Shown in pieces: positions 34,681 to 44,441 of a DNA stretch of 64,000 nucleotides. Source of the DNA: Fodinibacter sp963707895 (GTDB taxonomy: Bacteria > Actinomycetota > Actinomycetes > Actinomycetales > Dermatophilaceae). A program made the translations under genes and the position numbers. Location: the NCBI GenBank assembly GCA_963707895.1, contig CAVPRS010000010.1, positions 620,001 through 684,000 on the forward strand, given 5' to 3'. Within the stretch, counting starts at the first letter, position 1. Every line of letters begins with the position of its first letter. The notes under the pieces were generated by a model that did no database searches, was not told the origin of the DNA, and saw only the letters and a program-made list of their open reading frames with translations.

Positions 34681-37600
34681 ATGGCGCAGTCGTTCACGGC
34701 GGCGACCTGTCCCGCGTGCGGAGCCGGGGACCAGCCCCAGGGAGCCAACTTCTGCGGACAGTGCGGCTCTGCCCTGGCGCCGACGTGTGGCGCATGCGGG
34801 TCCACCCTCGGTCCCGGGGCACGGTTCTGCCAGGCGTGCGGTGCACCGGCCGGGACCGATGCCGGTTCACTCGCGTCCCCGGACGGGGATCGAAGGCCGG
34901 GCTCCCCGGTCGCCGAGCGACGCGTCACGAGCGTGCTCTTCTGCGACCTCGTGGGCTTCACGACGCTCTCGGAGACCCGGGACCACGAACAGACCCGCGA
35001 GCTGCTGACGGCGTACTTCGACGACGCCCGAGCCATCGTCGCCCGGTACGGGGGCATCGTCGAGAAGTTCATCGGCGACGCCGTGATGGCCGTGTGGGGT
35101 GTGCCCACGGCGCACGAGGACGACGCCGAGCGAGCCGTGCGCGCGGGGCTCGAGCTCGTCACCCGGGTCGCCAACCTCGGTGAGGACCAAGGGGTGGCGG
35201 GTCTGACCGCACGGGTCGGCATCGTGACCGGAGAGGTCGCCGTCACCGTCGGAGCGGTGAACCAGGGCATGGTCGCCGGCGATGCCGTGAACACGGCGTC
35301 GCGGGTGCAGTCGCTGCGCCCAGCCCGGTCAGGTGTGGGTCGACGACACGACCCGGTTGCTGACCTCCGCCGCCATCACGTACGTCGATGCCGGCACCCA
35401 CACGCTGAAGGGCAAGGCCGAGCCGCTGCCGCTGTGGAGTGCGCGAGCGGTCGTCGCGGCCCGCGGTGGCGCCCAGCGCGCGGACGGGCTCGAGGCACCG
35501 CACGTCGGCCGGGACCGCGAGCTGCGCCTGGCCAAGGAGCTGTTCCACTCGTCGGTGGCGACGGGTCGACCGGCCCTGTTGCTCGTCGACGGGGAGGCCG
35601 GCGTCGGGAAGACGCGGCTCGCCTGGGAGTTCGAGAAGTACATCGACGGGCTCACCGACCCGGTGAAGTGGCACACCGGGCGGTGCCTCGCCTACGGAGA
35701 GGGGGTGGCCTTCTGGGCCGTGGCCGAGGCGGTGCGCGGCCGGCTGTCGGCCGACACCGATGACCCCGACCAGGAGGAGGCCGCGCTGCTCGCGGCGACC
35801 TTGGACAAGCACGGCGTGAGCGGTGACGAACGGGAGTGGATGACGCCACGCCTCGAGGTGCTCCTCGGCCTCGCCACCCACCACTACCCCAAGGAGGACC
35901 TGTTCGCGGCGTGGACGTCCTTCTTCGAGCGAGTCGGCGACGGGACCACGCCGGTCGTCATCGTCATCGACGACGCGCAGCACGCCGAGGACGGGCTGCT
36001 CGAGTTCGTGGAGCACCTGATCACCTGGGCCACGATCCCGTTGCTCGTGCTCATGATGACGCGGCCGGGCCTGCTCGAGCGCCGCATGTCCCTTGCGACA
36101 CACCGGAACTCGACGGTGATCCACGTGTCGGGGCTCGACGACACCACCATGGCCACTCTGCTCGACGGCCTCGTGTCCGGCCTGCCGGACGGCACGCGCA
36201 CCGACCTCGTCTCGCGAGCCGAGGGGATCCCGCTGTATGCCGTCGAGACCGTCCGTTCGCTCATCGACCGCGACTTCGTCATCCCCCGAGGCGGGGTCTA
36301 CGTGCTCGCGACGACCAACCGGCTCGACCTCGAGTCGATCGCCGCTCCGGCCTCGCTGCAGGCCCTGGTGGCCGCTCGACTGGACGCCCTCACCCCCGAC
36401 CAGCACCACGTCGTCAGCGTCGCGTCCGTCCTCGGTCCGACCCTGAGCAGCGACCGCATCGCCGAGCTGTGTCCGGACGTCGAGGACGTCCCGTCCGTGC
36501 TCGGCCAGCTCGTGCACCTGCAGATCCTGGAGCGCCAGTCGAGTCGGCTCAGCTCCGAGTTCGGGCGGTATGCGTTCCGCCAGTCCGTCGTGCACCAGGT
36601 CGCGTACGCCACCCTGTCGATGCGCGAGCGCAAACGCATCCACCTCGCCGTCATCGCCTCGTACGGCGCCATCGAGGACAACGCCAGCGACCAGTCGTCG
36701 GTCCTGGCACAGCACCACCTCGACGCGATCGCCGCACTCCCGGGCGACGCCGACGTCCCGGAGCTCCGCCGGGCGGCGATCGCCCTCCTCCTCGTCGCGG
36801 CGCGCCGAGCGCGCTCGCTGGGGTTGCTCGACGAGTCGATCGACCACCTCCGCACGGCCATGGGCCAGGAGACGCAGCAGGCCTCGTCGGCGCGGCTGCG
36901 CGCCATGCTCGCCGACGCACTGGTGGATGCCACTCTCTACGAGGAGGCTGTCGGCGTGGCGGCAGAGGCGTCGCGGGCCCTCCTGGCCGACGGTGACGAG
37001 ATCGCCGCGGCCTCGGCGGCAGCGAAGGGTGCCACGGCCCTCAGCCGGCTGCACCGCAACGAGGAGTCGTACGAGATCGCCTGGCCACTGTGGCTCAAGC
37101 ACAAGGACGATCCCCACGCCGCCCGGGCAGCGCTCGACCTGTCCGAGGCGCTGATCACCCGGTTCGTCCGGGAGGACTACCCCGACGAGATGGTGGGCAT
37201 CCTCGATGACCAGGCTCGACTCGCGGAGAAGCTCGGGGACCCGGTGGCCGTCGCGAACGTCACCCTGAGCCTGGGCCTGCGCTACCAGGACGCGGGGGTC
37301 TACACGGTCGCGAACACCCTCATCGACTGCGCGGCTCGCATCGCGCGTGAGCACCAGCTGCCCCTCCAGCTCGCGAAGTCGCTGGCCAACCTGTGCGCGT
37401 CCGCGATAGGGGCCGACGCCGTCAGGGCCGTCGATACGGGGAGGGAGGCGGTCGTGGCGGGCCGGCGGACCGGCGTCCGGCTGTGGTCCTCGGTCGCCGA
37501 CCTCAACTTCGCCCTCGCCCTGTGGGTGCGCGGTGAGTGGCCCGAGATGGACGAGTTCATGAGCGGCCGCCGCCAGTGGAGCCCGGGCGGCGACGTCGCG

Positions 37601-38215
37601 TCCGCCGCAGCGATCGACGCGATGCTCGCGCACGGTCTGGGCCGCGAGTACTCGGACACCTTCGGCCTGCCCGACGAGAGCGACCTCCCGGTGGCCTTCG
37701 ACCGCGCCTGGCTGCACTTCGCCCGCGCGTACCGCAGTGTCATCGACGACGACCCGAGCACAGCTCTGGGTCACGCGGTCCGGGCCGCCGAGACCTACGT
37801 CGGGGTCGCCGACGACTTCCACCACATCTGGGCCCTGGCGATGGATCTGGCGGTGCAGGTCGGTGACCCTGCGGAGGAGTCACGGGTCCTCGCGCTCGTG
37901 GACGGGGTCAACGTCGCACTTCCCCTCGGCCTGCGAGCACACCGTGCTCGCCATGCTGCGATCTCGGCCCGCCGGGATGCCGCGCCGCCCGAGGAGGTCG
38001 AGCACCACTACCGGGCGGCGATGGCGCTCTACGACGAGTGGGGCGCCATGGCCTTCGCGGCACGCGCCCAGGGCGAGCTCGGCGCCTGGTTGAGCCGGGA
38101 GGGGCGCACGATGGAGGCGATCCCGCTGCTGGACGCGGCCCGTACGACGTTGACCACGGCCGGCGCACGACGATGGCTCGACGATCTCGATCTCGCGCTG
38201 GTGCGCGTCGGCTGA
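34681..38215 (+). pseudogene. Class III adenylate/guanylate cyclase-AAA ATPase regulator, one frameshift
   Basis: About 1177 residues after repair. Two N-terminal zinc ribbons (CPACGAGDQPQGANFCGQCG and CGACGSTLGPGARFCQACG), then a class III cyclase domain: SVLFCDLVGFTTLSETRDHE (metal-binding Asp), KFIGDAVMAVWGVPTAHEDD (second metal Asp) and RVGIVTGEVAV. A one-base shift near 35320 breaks the domain at SRVQS; the resumed frame gives AQPGQVWVDDTTRLLTSAAI. Next come an AAA domain (DGEAGVGKTRLAWEFEKY, VIVIDDAQHAEDGLLEFVEH) and a TPR-like C-terminal half. Architecture is the actinobacterial cyclase/STAND regulator type. The product could be a signalling cyclase. The shift may be a sequencing error. 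Confidence 0.88.
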
Positions 38216-38279
38216 GTGCCGGAGCGACACGCGAGTGACCTCGTGCACACAGTCTCGTGCGGGAGTTCACGCTTGAGAG

Positions 38280-38303
38280 GGCACGCGCGCGATCTCGCGT
38301 GCC
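38280..38303. terminator. Inverted repeat between convergent genes
   Basis: GGCACGCG (38280-38287) and CGCGTGCC (38296-38303) form an 8-bp hairpin in the 122-base gap between the cyclase gene and the convergent NAD-binding gene. Several CACG/TCACG-rich short repeats flank it. Probable bidirectional terminator. Confidence 0.5.
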
Positions 38304-38337
38304 ACGCTCACGCGCGAGAGCTCACGTTGCGTCACGG

Positions 38338-39474
38338 TCAGTCCCCTGGCGTGAGTCGGTCGACGAGCTCGGTGACCACGGCCTTGGACCCGGCGACCGC
38401 CGAGGCCAGTCCCCCACCCTGTCCACCGGCCCAGTCCGCGTCGCCCGGCATCGGGCCGAGCGGGTCGCGCTCGGCGGGCGGCACGCTCTCGTCCGGTGTC
38501 GCGAGCGCCCGGCTGAACGACTCCTCCACCCCGACCAGGTGGTGGTCCTCGGGCAACAGGTCGTAGGTCCAGTCGACGTCGTGGCACACCATGTCGTGGC
38601 CGAGGCTCTCGACGAGTGCCTCGACCGTGCCGCCCGGCACGTCGGTGATCGCCCCGGCCAGGGTCCCGACCAGGTCGCTGGGCAGCCCCGGGAGCACGAC
38701 CTGCGGGCGACTGAGGTCGGCGACGGAGGCGTAGACGTCGAGCAGGCTGGTGTACGGCATCCGCTCCGGACCACCGACGTCGTAGGAGCGTGACTCGGAG
38801 TTCGCGCGAAGCGCACCCGCGAGCGCCTCGACGACGTCGACGACGGCGATCGGCTGCACCCGGCTGTCCATCCAGGCCGGGATCGCCTGCACGGGCATCC
38901 GCTCGCTGATCTGCCGGACGATCTCGAAGCTGGTCGACCCCGACCCGGTCACGATGGCCGCCCGCAGCGTGATGGTGCGGATGCCGGCGCTCGCGCCGCT
39001 CAGGATCCGCTCGACCTCGAGCCGCGACGCGATGTGCTCGCTCAGCTCGTCCTCGGGCACGTCGGGCACGAGGCCGCTGAGGTAGACGATGGTCCGCACA
39101 CCCGCCATCGCGCAGGCGTACGCCATCGTCTCGGCCGACGCGCGGTCGCGGATGGCGAAGTCCTCGCCGGCCATCCCGTGGATCAGGTAGAACACCGCGT
39201 CCACGCCCTCGAGCGCGGCGTCGACCGTGTCTGCCTCGAGCACGTCCATCCGCACCAGCTCGACCTGGTCGGCCCACCACCGGTCCGCGGCCTTGTCGAG
39301 GTCGGTGACGGCGGCACGCACCGTGTGACCGTCGGCGAGCAGCCGCGGGATCAGCCTGCTGCCGACGTACCCCGTGGCACCGGTGACGAGGACGGTTGTC
39401 GGCAGGTCAGGTTTCGCGGAGGCGTCACGACGCGAAGCGCTCGCGTCGGGGTCGGGGTCGGGCATGAGCCCCAA
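38338..39474 (-). CDS. NAD(P)-binding SDR/NAD-dependent epimerase-like protein
   Basis: 378 residues. TTVLVTGATGYVGSRLIPRL is a G-x-x-G-x-x-G dinucleotide loop, and the stretch VRMDVLEADTVDAALEGVDA to YLIHGMAGEDFAIRDRAS is typical of NAD(P)H-binding atypical SDRs (complex I NDUFA9-like). A C-terminal extension includes a Glu/Pro-rich segment. Role unknown. Its 3' end converges on the cyclase gene. Confidence 0.87.
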   Translation of the reverse strand: MGLMPDPDPDASASRRDASAKPDLPTTVLVTGATGYVGSRLIPRLLADGHTVRAAVTDLDKAADRWWADQVELVRMDVLEADTVDAALEGVDAVFYLIHGMAGEDFAIRDRASAETMAYACAMAGVRTIVYLSGLVPDVPEDELSEHIASRLEVERILSGASAGIRTITLRAAIVTGSGSTSFEIVRQISERMPVQAIPAWMDSRVQPIAVVDVVEALAGALRANSESRSYDVGGPERMPYTSLLDVYASVADLSRPQVVLPGLPSDLVGTLAGAITDVPGGTVEALVESLGHDMVCHDVDWTYDLLPEDHHLVGVEESFSRALATPDESVPPAERDPLGPMPGDADWAGGQGGGLASAVAGSKAVVTELVDRLTPGD

Positions 39475-39578
39475 CCTAGGTCGCGTGAGGCGAAGCCCGG
39501 CATCGCGAGGGACAACGTTCGACAGCCCGGGTCGGCCGGCGTGACGCGCCGCAACCGGCGAAAGGGAGGTGCCGTTCG

Positions 39579-39651
39579 CGGCGAACCGGGTCGTCAGCCG
39601 ACCCGCGGGGCGGCCTGCGTCGTTCTCGGCGAACCGGGGTCGTCAGCCGAC
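39579..39651. repeat. Direct repeat covering the 3' end of the GlsB/YeaQ gene
   Basis: CGGCGAACCGGG, one optional G, then TCGTCAGCCGAC occurs at 39579-39602 and 39627-39651. The second copy contains the stop of the minus-strand GlsB/YeaQ gene (TCA at 39643), so the first is a duplicate of the gene's end. Confidence 0.75.
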
Positions 39652-39933
39652 GTGCGGGCGGGGGTGCTCTTCCTTCTTCGGCGCGCGGCGTCCCTGGAAC
39701 CAGTCCCAGATCAGGGTCACCACGACAGCGCCGAAGATCGAGCCGATGATGCCGCTCGGCTTCAGGTCGAAGCCGTCGCCGGCGACGAAGCTGAAGAACA
39801 GGCCGCCGACGAACGAACCGATGATGCCGGTGACGAACGCCATCGGCCAGTTGATGCCGGTCCCGCGCTGGAGGACCAGCTGGGCGCCGGCACCGGCGAT
39901 CATGCCGAACAGGATGATTCCGATGATGAGCAT
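39643..39933 (-). CDS. GlsB/YeaQ/YmgE family stress membrane protein
   Basis: 96 residues with three hydrophobic segments and Gly-rich turns: MLIIGIILFGMIAGAGAQLV, GINWPMAFVTGIIGSFVGGL and IIGSIFGAVVVTLIWDWFQG. This is the transglycosylase-associated/GlsB family, small envelope proteins linked to stress. A charged tail KKEEHPRPHVG follows. ATG 39933. Confidence 0.9.
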   Translation of the reverse strand: MLIIGIILFGMIAGAGAQLVLQRGTGINWPMAFVTGIIGSFVGGLFFSFVAGDGFDLKPSGIIGSIFGAVVVTLIWDWFQGRRAPKKEEHPRPHVG

Positions 39934-40173
39934 GCTGGAAGCGTAGTGGCGAGTCCCGGCAGCCGACAGGTGGTCCGGTACGTGTCGCGCCCCCAGTCTC
40001 GGCCGAGGATGCCGTGCCGCGTCCCAGCGCTGAGCCACCGGCACCTCCCCTGCTCCGACGCCCCCGCATCGACCCGACTCCATTCCTCCAGGACGAGCCC
40101 CTACCGCCGGGCGAGCTCGCGTGCCGCGACAGGGCAGCCACCCCGCCGGCGTCGGGCAGGGTGCGGGGCGGGG

Positions 40174-41466
40174 TCACGCGGGTTCCCTGGCAGCCAGGGC
40201 GGCCAGCAGCTCGTCGTACGACCCGGGCCGCAGGTCCCACTCGACCCGCGTGCCCCCGGCACCTTCGACCACTCGCCCGGCATACCGCCGGGTGTGCACG
40301 ATCGTGTGGTGCCGTTCGCAGAGCAGGGCCGCGTTGTCGAGGTCGCTCGCCCCGCCATCGGCCCAGTGGACGAGGTGGTGCGCGTCGGTGGCGTAGGCGA
40401 ACATCGAGCACCCCGGATAGGTGCAACAGCGATCACGCAACCACAACCGCTTGGTCTGGGCTGCGGTGAACAACCGCACGCCGCGGCCGAGGTCGACGAC
40501 GGCGCTCGGGCCGCCCATCACGGTCGGGATGATCGTGGCGTCGCAAGCCATCCGACGCACGGTCTCGGGTGCGAGCAGGGTTCCTGCGTCGCTGCCTCCG
40601 ATGGTCTCGCCGGCACCCCTGAGCCCGTTTCGCAGGGTCCCGAGGTCGACGGTGACGAACAGCTGGCTCTTCGAGCTCCTGGGAGTCTCGTCAGCGGCCG
40701 AGACCGCCCTGCGCACCACGGTGACGAGCGCGTCGCCGCGTCGCTGGTCGCTGGGGCGCAGGTCGCGCTCACCGTCGGTGGGCTGCGGCGCAGCGAGCGG
40801 CCCGATGGCCGCCTCGAGCACCGCCCGTCCCTCGACGTCGAGCGTCAGTCGGTACTCCGCGAGACCACTGTCGTCGATGCGCGGCTGGGACAGTGCCACG
40901 AACCGCTTCATCCGGTCCTGCTCGTGCTGCAGCTCGCCGTCGAGGCCGTAGGTGGCGAGCAGCGCCGGGCGCACCATGCGACAGCCGCGCGGGCCGTGCT
41001 GGGTCGCCATCTCGATCAGCCCGTCGAGCACGGCCGGTTCCGCGCCCTCGCTGAGCAGTGGACGCAACCGGTCGGCCTCGGCGACGACGACGGCCGCCGA
41101 GCGCACCGGGAGAACCCCCGACTGCACTGCCAGCTTGACCGGCGACAGGCCGCTCACCGAGAACGCCTCGGCCACCGCAACCACCTGCCCGGCGCCACCC
41201 GAGCGGGTGGACGGTGCGTACCGACGGACCCACTGCACCGGGGTCAGCGCATCGGGCCCGCGCCCGGTGTCGCCCCGCGAGATCACCTCGGCAGTGACCG
41301 TGACCCGACCCGCCTCGGCAGCACCCACCAGACCGTCGATCTCGCCCATCACCTCGCGCATGGCCGTGGACCCACCACTCCAGAGTTCGTCACCCAGGCC
41401 GTCGAACGCCTCACGAGCGGCCGCCCACCGCGCCCGTCGCTCCTGAAGTGTCAGCTCCCCTGCCAT
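40174..41466 (-). CDS. DUF222/HNH endonuclease (13E12-type)
   Basis: 430 residues. The N-terminal DUF222 region is helical (ERRARWAAAREAFDGLGDEL to VTAEVISRGDTG), and the C-terminal HNH motif is RDRCCTYPGCSMFAYATDAH with HHLVHWADGGASDLDNAALL and CERHHTIVH, giving the Cys/His metal site and catalytic His. The family is expanded in actinobacteria and its role in DNA processing is unproven. A second copy lies at 55931-57225 with about 70% identity by eye. Both have GAACN4GTTC-like sites upstream. ATG 41466. Confidence 0.93.
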   Translation of the reverse strand: MAGELTLQERRARWAAAREAFDGLGDELWSGGSTAMREVMGEIDGLVGAAEAGRVTVTAEVISRGDTGRGPDALTPVQWVRRYAPSTRSGGAGQVVAVAEAFSVSGLSPVKLAVQSGVLPVRSAAVVVAEADRLRPLLSEGAEPAVLDGLIEMATQHGPRGCRMVRPALLATYGLDGELQHEQDRMKRFVALSQPRIDDSGLAEYRLTLDVEGRAVLEAAIGPLAAPQPTDGERDLRPSDQRRGDALVTVVRRAVSAADETPRSSKSQLFVTVDLGTLRNGLRGAGETIGGSDAGTLLAPETVRRMACDATIIPTVMGGPSAVVDLGRGVRLFTAAQTKRLWLRDRCCTYPGCSMFAYATDAHHLVHWADGGASDLDNAALLCERHHTIVHTRRYAGRVVEGAGGTRVEWDLRPGSYDELLAALAAREPA

Positions 41467-41474
41467 GCCACTAA

Positions 41475-41490
41475 TCGTACAGATGTACAC
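41475..41490 (-). promoter_or_regulatory. SOS-box-like site before the first HNH gene
   Basis: On the minus strand GTGTACATCTGTACGA ends 8 bases before the ATG. It reads GTAC-N4-GTAC, a two-mismatch relative of the actinobacterial LexA half-site GAACN4GTTC. The second HNH gene has a closer match in the same place, and 13E12-type genes in mycobacteria are known LexA targets. Confidence 0.45.
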
Positions 41491-41620
41491 CGACAAGCGG
41501 CGACGTCGTCCACAGCCACACGAATGACACCAAACGACATCGTTCGGCAGCCCAGCCGTCAGCGACGTCGTGGGCTCGGCCCGCGTCATCCGGCGACGCG
41601 ACCCACCGCCAGACCGGCCG

Positions 41621-42613
41621 TCACTTGACCCGGGTCCACTCCCCCATGCCGGTGGTGCTGAAGAACTTGTCCGTTGGCGCGATCTTCACGGTGGCCTTCC
41701 CCTCCGGGTTGCCGTTGGCGATGATGCCGTCGACCCCGCCGACCGCGCTCTTCAACCGCTCCCAGTAGCCGTCACCGGACGACGAGTAGGTGCCCGGTTC
41801 GATGTCGACGCCGACCAGGTACATGCCGTCGCCGCCGAACGTCGTGGCTCGTGGACCTGCGGCGGCTCCGGAAACGAGCACCCAGTCCTCCATGCGGGTG
41901 GTCGAGAACCAGCCGTCGGTCTCCTTGATCTGGACGTAGGCCTGCCCGGACGTCTTCTCGTTGGCGATGATCGCGTCGATGTCACCCGAGGCGTCCTGGA
42001 GCCGCTCCCAGTACCCCGTGCCGCTGGACCGGTACAGCCCCGGCTCGACCTCTACGCCGACCTCGTGGATCCCGTTGCCGCTGAACGACACCGCCTTCGG
42101 CACCGGTGCGCCCGCTGCCACCCCCATGTCCTCGGCCTCGGCACCAGGAGCCGCTGCCTGCGCCGCGATCGGCGCGACGGCGGCGGCTGCACCGGCCTGC
42201 TCAGGATTGCCCCGACCGCCGATCGAGCTCGCGATCGCCACGGACGCGAGCAGGCCCGCCACAACACCCGGGATGACGAAGCGCTTCCTCCTGAACCAGG
42301 GAGGCAGGTCACCCTCCAGCGGCAGGTCGCGCGGGCCCCGCCCACGCGCAGGTGCCCCGCGCGAAGCATCGAGGCCCGCCAGCGCGTCGCGCCTAACAGC
42401 AACGCCCGCAACCGGCTTCGCCCTCACGTCAGTGGCGACACCCCCACGAGTGCCGGCCGCCGCCCTCACACCGGCATCGGCCGAACTCGTCGGTCCACCA
42501 ACCGCCACCACCACGTTCGTCCCGGGTGCGAAGTCCCCGTCCCACTGGGTCCCGTCCCAGTACCTGCGGGGCCCGCCGTTGTACGGGTACCAGCCGGGTG
42601 GCATGGTCGACAT
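41621..42613 (-). CDS. DUF2510 membrane protein with duplicated C-terminal domain
   Basis: 330 residues. The N-terminal DUF2510 is MPPGWYPYNGGPRRYWDGTQ, with W-Y-P and Y-W-D-G. A low-complexity linker precedes the transmembrane segment FVIPGVVAGLLASVAIASSI (about residues 120-140). The extracellular part has two tandem repeats, GIHEVGVEVEPGLYRSSGTG with YWERLQ and GMYLVGVDIEPGTYSSSGDG with YWERLK, each of about 75 residues. The repeats resemble secreted small-ligand/cell-wall domains in actinobacteria, function unknown. ATG 42613; ATG 42604 is also possible. Confidence 0.85.
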   Translation of the reverse strand: MSTMPPGWYPYNGGPRRYWDGTQWDGDFAPGTNVVVAVGGPTSSADAGVRAAAGTRGGVATDVRAKPVAGVAVRRDALAGLDASRGAPARGRGPRDLPLEGDLPPWFRRKRFVIPGVVAGLLASVAIASSIGGRGNPEQAGAAAAVAPIAAQAAAPGAEAEDMGVAAGAPVPKAVSFSGNGIHEVGVEVEPGLYRSSGTGYWERLQDASGDIDAIIANEKTSGQAYVQIKETDGWFSTTRMEDWVLVSGAAAGPRATTFGGDGMYLVGVDIEPGTYSSSGDGYWERLKSAVGGVDGIIANGNPEGKATVKIAPTDKFFSTTGMGEWTRVK

Positions 42614-42932
42614 GGTTGCCTCACTTGGGAATTGCGCATCGCCCGGGATGATCGTCGGACGCTTCCCCCAACGATACGAGCGACGCCAACACACCTGTGC
42701 GGGTTCGTCGGGAACCCGCCGAGGTCAGGCCGTACGGCCCATGCCATCGTCCGATCGGCCGACGGCACTGATCGGTTCCGCCGCAACTCGGAGCCCGGAT
42801 TGCCCCAAATCGCCCTCGCCGGAGCGCCACCTTGGCTATGGTCAGCAGCAAGCGACGCGCAGGGGTGCGACGCGGCGGGCCTCGGCTCGCGCGATCGGGT
42901 CGACCGAGCACACCTGCGCGAGAGGGACGTCA
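42614..42932. other. Intergenic region of 319 bases between divergent genes
   Basis: Contains the start regions of the DUF2510 gene (minus) and the NERD-like gene (plus). TATCGT on the minus strand near 42670 and TATGGT on the plus strand near 42837 are possible -10 elements. I see no RNA gene or repeat. Confidence 0.4.
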
Positions 42933-43583
42933 GTGGCGGACATCGACCTGATGCACCTGCGTCATGCAGTGCTGTGCGCCTGCGGCGCCCCCCTCGCTCC
43001 CGTCGTCCCCGGCCCGCGGAACGGCAAGCCGTCCTGGCAGGACGCCCTCTGCCCGTCATGTCGCGAGTCCGCGGTCGCCAGCACGCTGGTCACCCGCCGC
43101 GTCCTGAGCGAGCTCGTGGCCGACGAGCGCGGCTACGCCCTCCACCGCCGACTGCTGCCCGACGCCACCACGGTCGACCACCTCTTCGTGGGCGAAGCCG
43201 CGGTGCACGTCATCAAGGTCGTGTCAGGCTCCACCGGTGAGGTCCTCGTCGAGCGGACGGGCGGAAGGTTCGCCGCCGGCACCGAGGCGCTCACCATCGG
43301 CGGCCAGCGACGCACCGAGATCATGGATGCCGTGCGCGCCCAGAGCGTGGCCGTCGCCTCCGGACTGGCCGACCACGGACACGGCGAGCTGCCGGTCGTC
43401 CCCGTGCTGTGCTTCGTCGACGCCCACCTGGCTCGCCGGGCGAGGCACCGCCGGCTCGGTGACGTGCGGCTGGTGAGCCCCACCACCATGGGCGACGAGG
43501 TCGCGGCGCACGGGCTGTTCGACGGTGACCGACGCTTCGCCGTCGCCATGTCGCTCGTGTCGTTCCTGCCCGCCACGACCTGA
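42933..43583 (+). CDS. NERD-like nuclease-domain protein with zinc ribbon
   Basis: 216 residues. An N-terminal CACG ... CPSC pair (CACGAPLAPVV, DALCPSCRES) suggests a zinc ribbon. The middle, DATTVDHLFVGEAAVHVIKV followed by VSGSTGEVLVERTGGRF, parallels NERD (V-D-H-v-x-V-G ... G-x-x-V-I-x-K) but the usual D/K pair is not exact (HVIKV), so activity is uncertain. LPVVPVLCFVDAHLARRARH is a typical NERD C-terminal segment. GTG 42933 behind GAGAGGGA. Nuclease-related domain of unknown process. Confidence 0.62.
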   Translation: MADIDLMHLRHAVLCACGAPLAPVVPGPRNGKPSWQDALCPSCRESAVASTLVTRRVLSELVADERGYALHRRLLPDATTVDHLFVGEAAVHVIKVVSGSTGEVLVERTGGRFAAGTEALTIGGQRRTEIMDAVRAQSVAVASGLADHGHGELPVVPVLCFVDAHLARRARHRRLGDVRLVSPTTMGDEVAAHGLFDGDRRFAVAMSLVSFLPATT

Positions 43584-43603
43584 GCCCCAGCCAGCAGGAG
43601 CAG

Positions 43604-44329
43604 TCAGCGGTCCCCGCGCAAGATCGGTGGGGAGAGCACAGCCTGCGGATCCCCCCGGTAGACCCGCGCCGGCCGGCCCCGTCCCCCTTCACGCACCTCA
43701 CCGGTCGGGGTCAGGAACCCCGCCACCCCGGTCACCTTCCGGTGGAAGTTGGCACGGTCGAGCTCGATCCCCCACACGGCCTCGTAGACGGCGTGCAGGT
43801 CCGCGACCGTGAACCGCTCGCCACACAGGGCGGCCGCGTGGCCGGTGTCCTCGAGCTTGGCCCGGGCCCGCTCCACCCCCTCGGCCAGGATCAGGCCGTG
43901 GTCGAAGGCCAGCTCCTCGGACCCATGCACGACCCCCAGTGACAGCGCGGACGCCACCGGGACCCATTGCGCCCCAGCGGCATCCGAGCCTGCCGTCGGC
44001 TCGGGAAGGTCGGCCCCGAGCGCCAGCCACGCGACGGACACCACCCGGCTCCTGGGGTCCCGGCCCGGGTCCCCGAACGCCGCGAGCTGTTCGAGGATGA
44101 CGTCGTCGCGCCCGACCCCCGCCTCCTCGCCCAGCTCGCGGTAGGCGGCATCCTCGAGGTTCTCGTCGATCTCGACGAAGCCGCCCGGCAGGGCCAGGCG
44201 TCCGGCGTACGGCTCTCCACCGCGCGTGACCAACAGGACGTGCAGGGCCCCCGCGCGCACCGAGAGCACCACCAGGTCGCACGTGACGGAGAACGGGGGG
44301 AACTCGCTGCGGAACGTCACGCAGGGCAT
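43604..44329 (-). CDS. NrtR-like Nudix-winged-helix regulator
   Basis: 241 residues. The Nudix box-type region is GRLALPGGFVEIDENLEDAA with YRELGEEAGV; its consensus G-x5-E-x7-R-E-x2-E-E-x-G is only partly kept (the first E is kept in VEIDE, the REx2EE in RELGEEAG). The C-terminal domain (FTVADLHAVYEAVWGIELDR, FHRKVTGVAGFLTPTGEVRE) is the winged helix of NrtR regulators, which repress NAD biosynthesis genes and are relieved by ADP-ribose. No nad gene is adjacent. A palindrome GTCATAGTGAC lies just before the start. Confidence 0.87.
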   Translation of the reverse strand: MPCVTFRSEFPPFSVTCDLVVLSVRAGALHVLLVTRGGEPYAGRLALPGGFVEIDENLEDAAYRELGEEAGVGRDDVILEQLAAFGDPGRDPRSRVVSVAWLALGADLPEPTAGSDAAGAQWVPVASALSLGVVHGSEELAFDHGLILAEGVERARAKLEDTGHAAALCGERFTVADLHAVYEAVWGIELDRANFHRKVTGVAGFLTPTGEVREGGRGRPARVYRGDPQAVLSPPILRGDR

Positions 44330-44335
44330 CTTAGG

Positions 44336-44346
44336 GTCATAGTGAC
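44336..44346. promoter_or_regulatory. Candidate NrtR operator
   Basis: GTCATAGTGAC is an 11-base imperfect palindrome (GTCA-TAG-TGAC), seven bases from the start of the NrtR-like gene and in the middle of the 112-base gap to the divergent zinc-ribbon gene. NrtR sites in other bacteria often contain GTCA-n3-TGAC-like halves. Expected to be bound by the adjacent regulator. Confidence 0.5.
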
Positions 44347-44441
44347 AATTTATCGATGGTAGATTGAGGACTCACAGCCGAACACTGCCGCGCCGGCCTC
44401 AGCCCCGTCACGACACCAACCTCCCCGGAAGGGATCGCGAC

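Noticed and set aside
35243..37825. An 860-residue minus-strand open frame.
   Set aside because: Antisense to the cyclase-AAA gene, no motif, Arg/Val-rich composition typical of shadow frames.
39034..41628. An 864-residue plus-strand open frame.
   Set aside because: Lies opposite the NAD-binding protein, GlsB-like protein and HNH endonuclease, which are all well supported.
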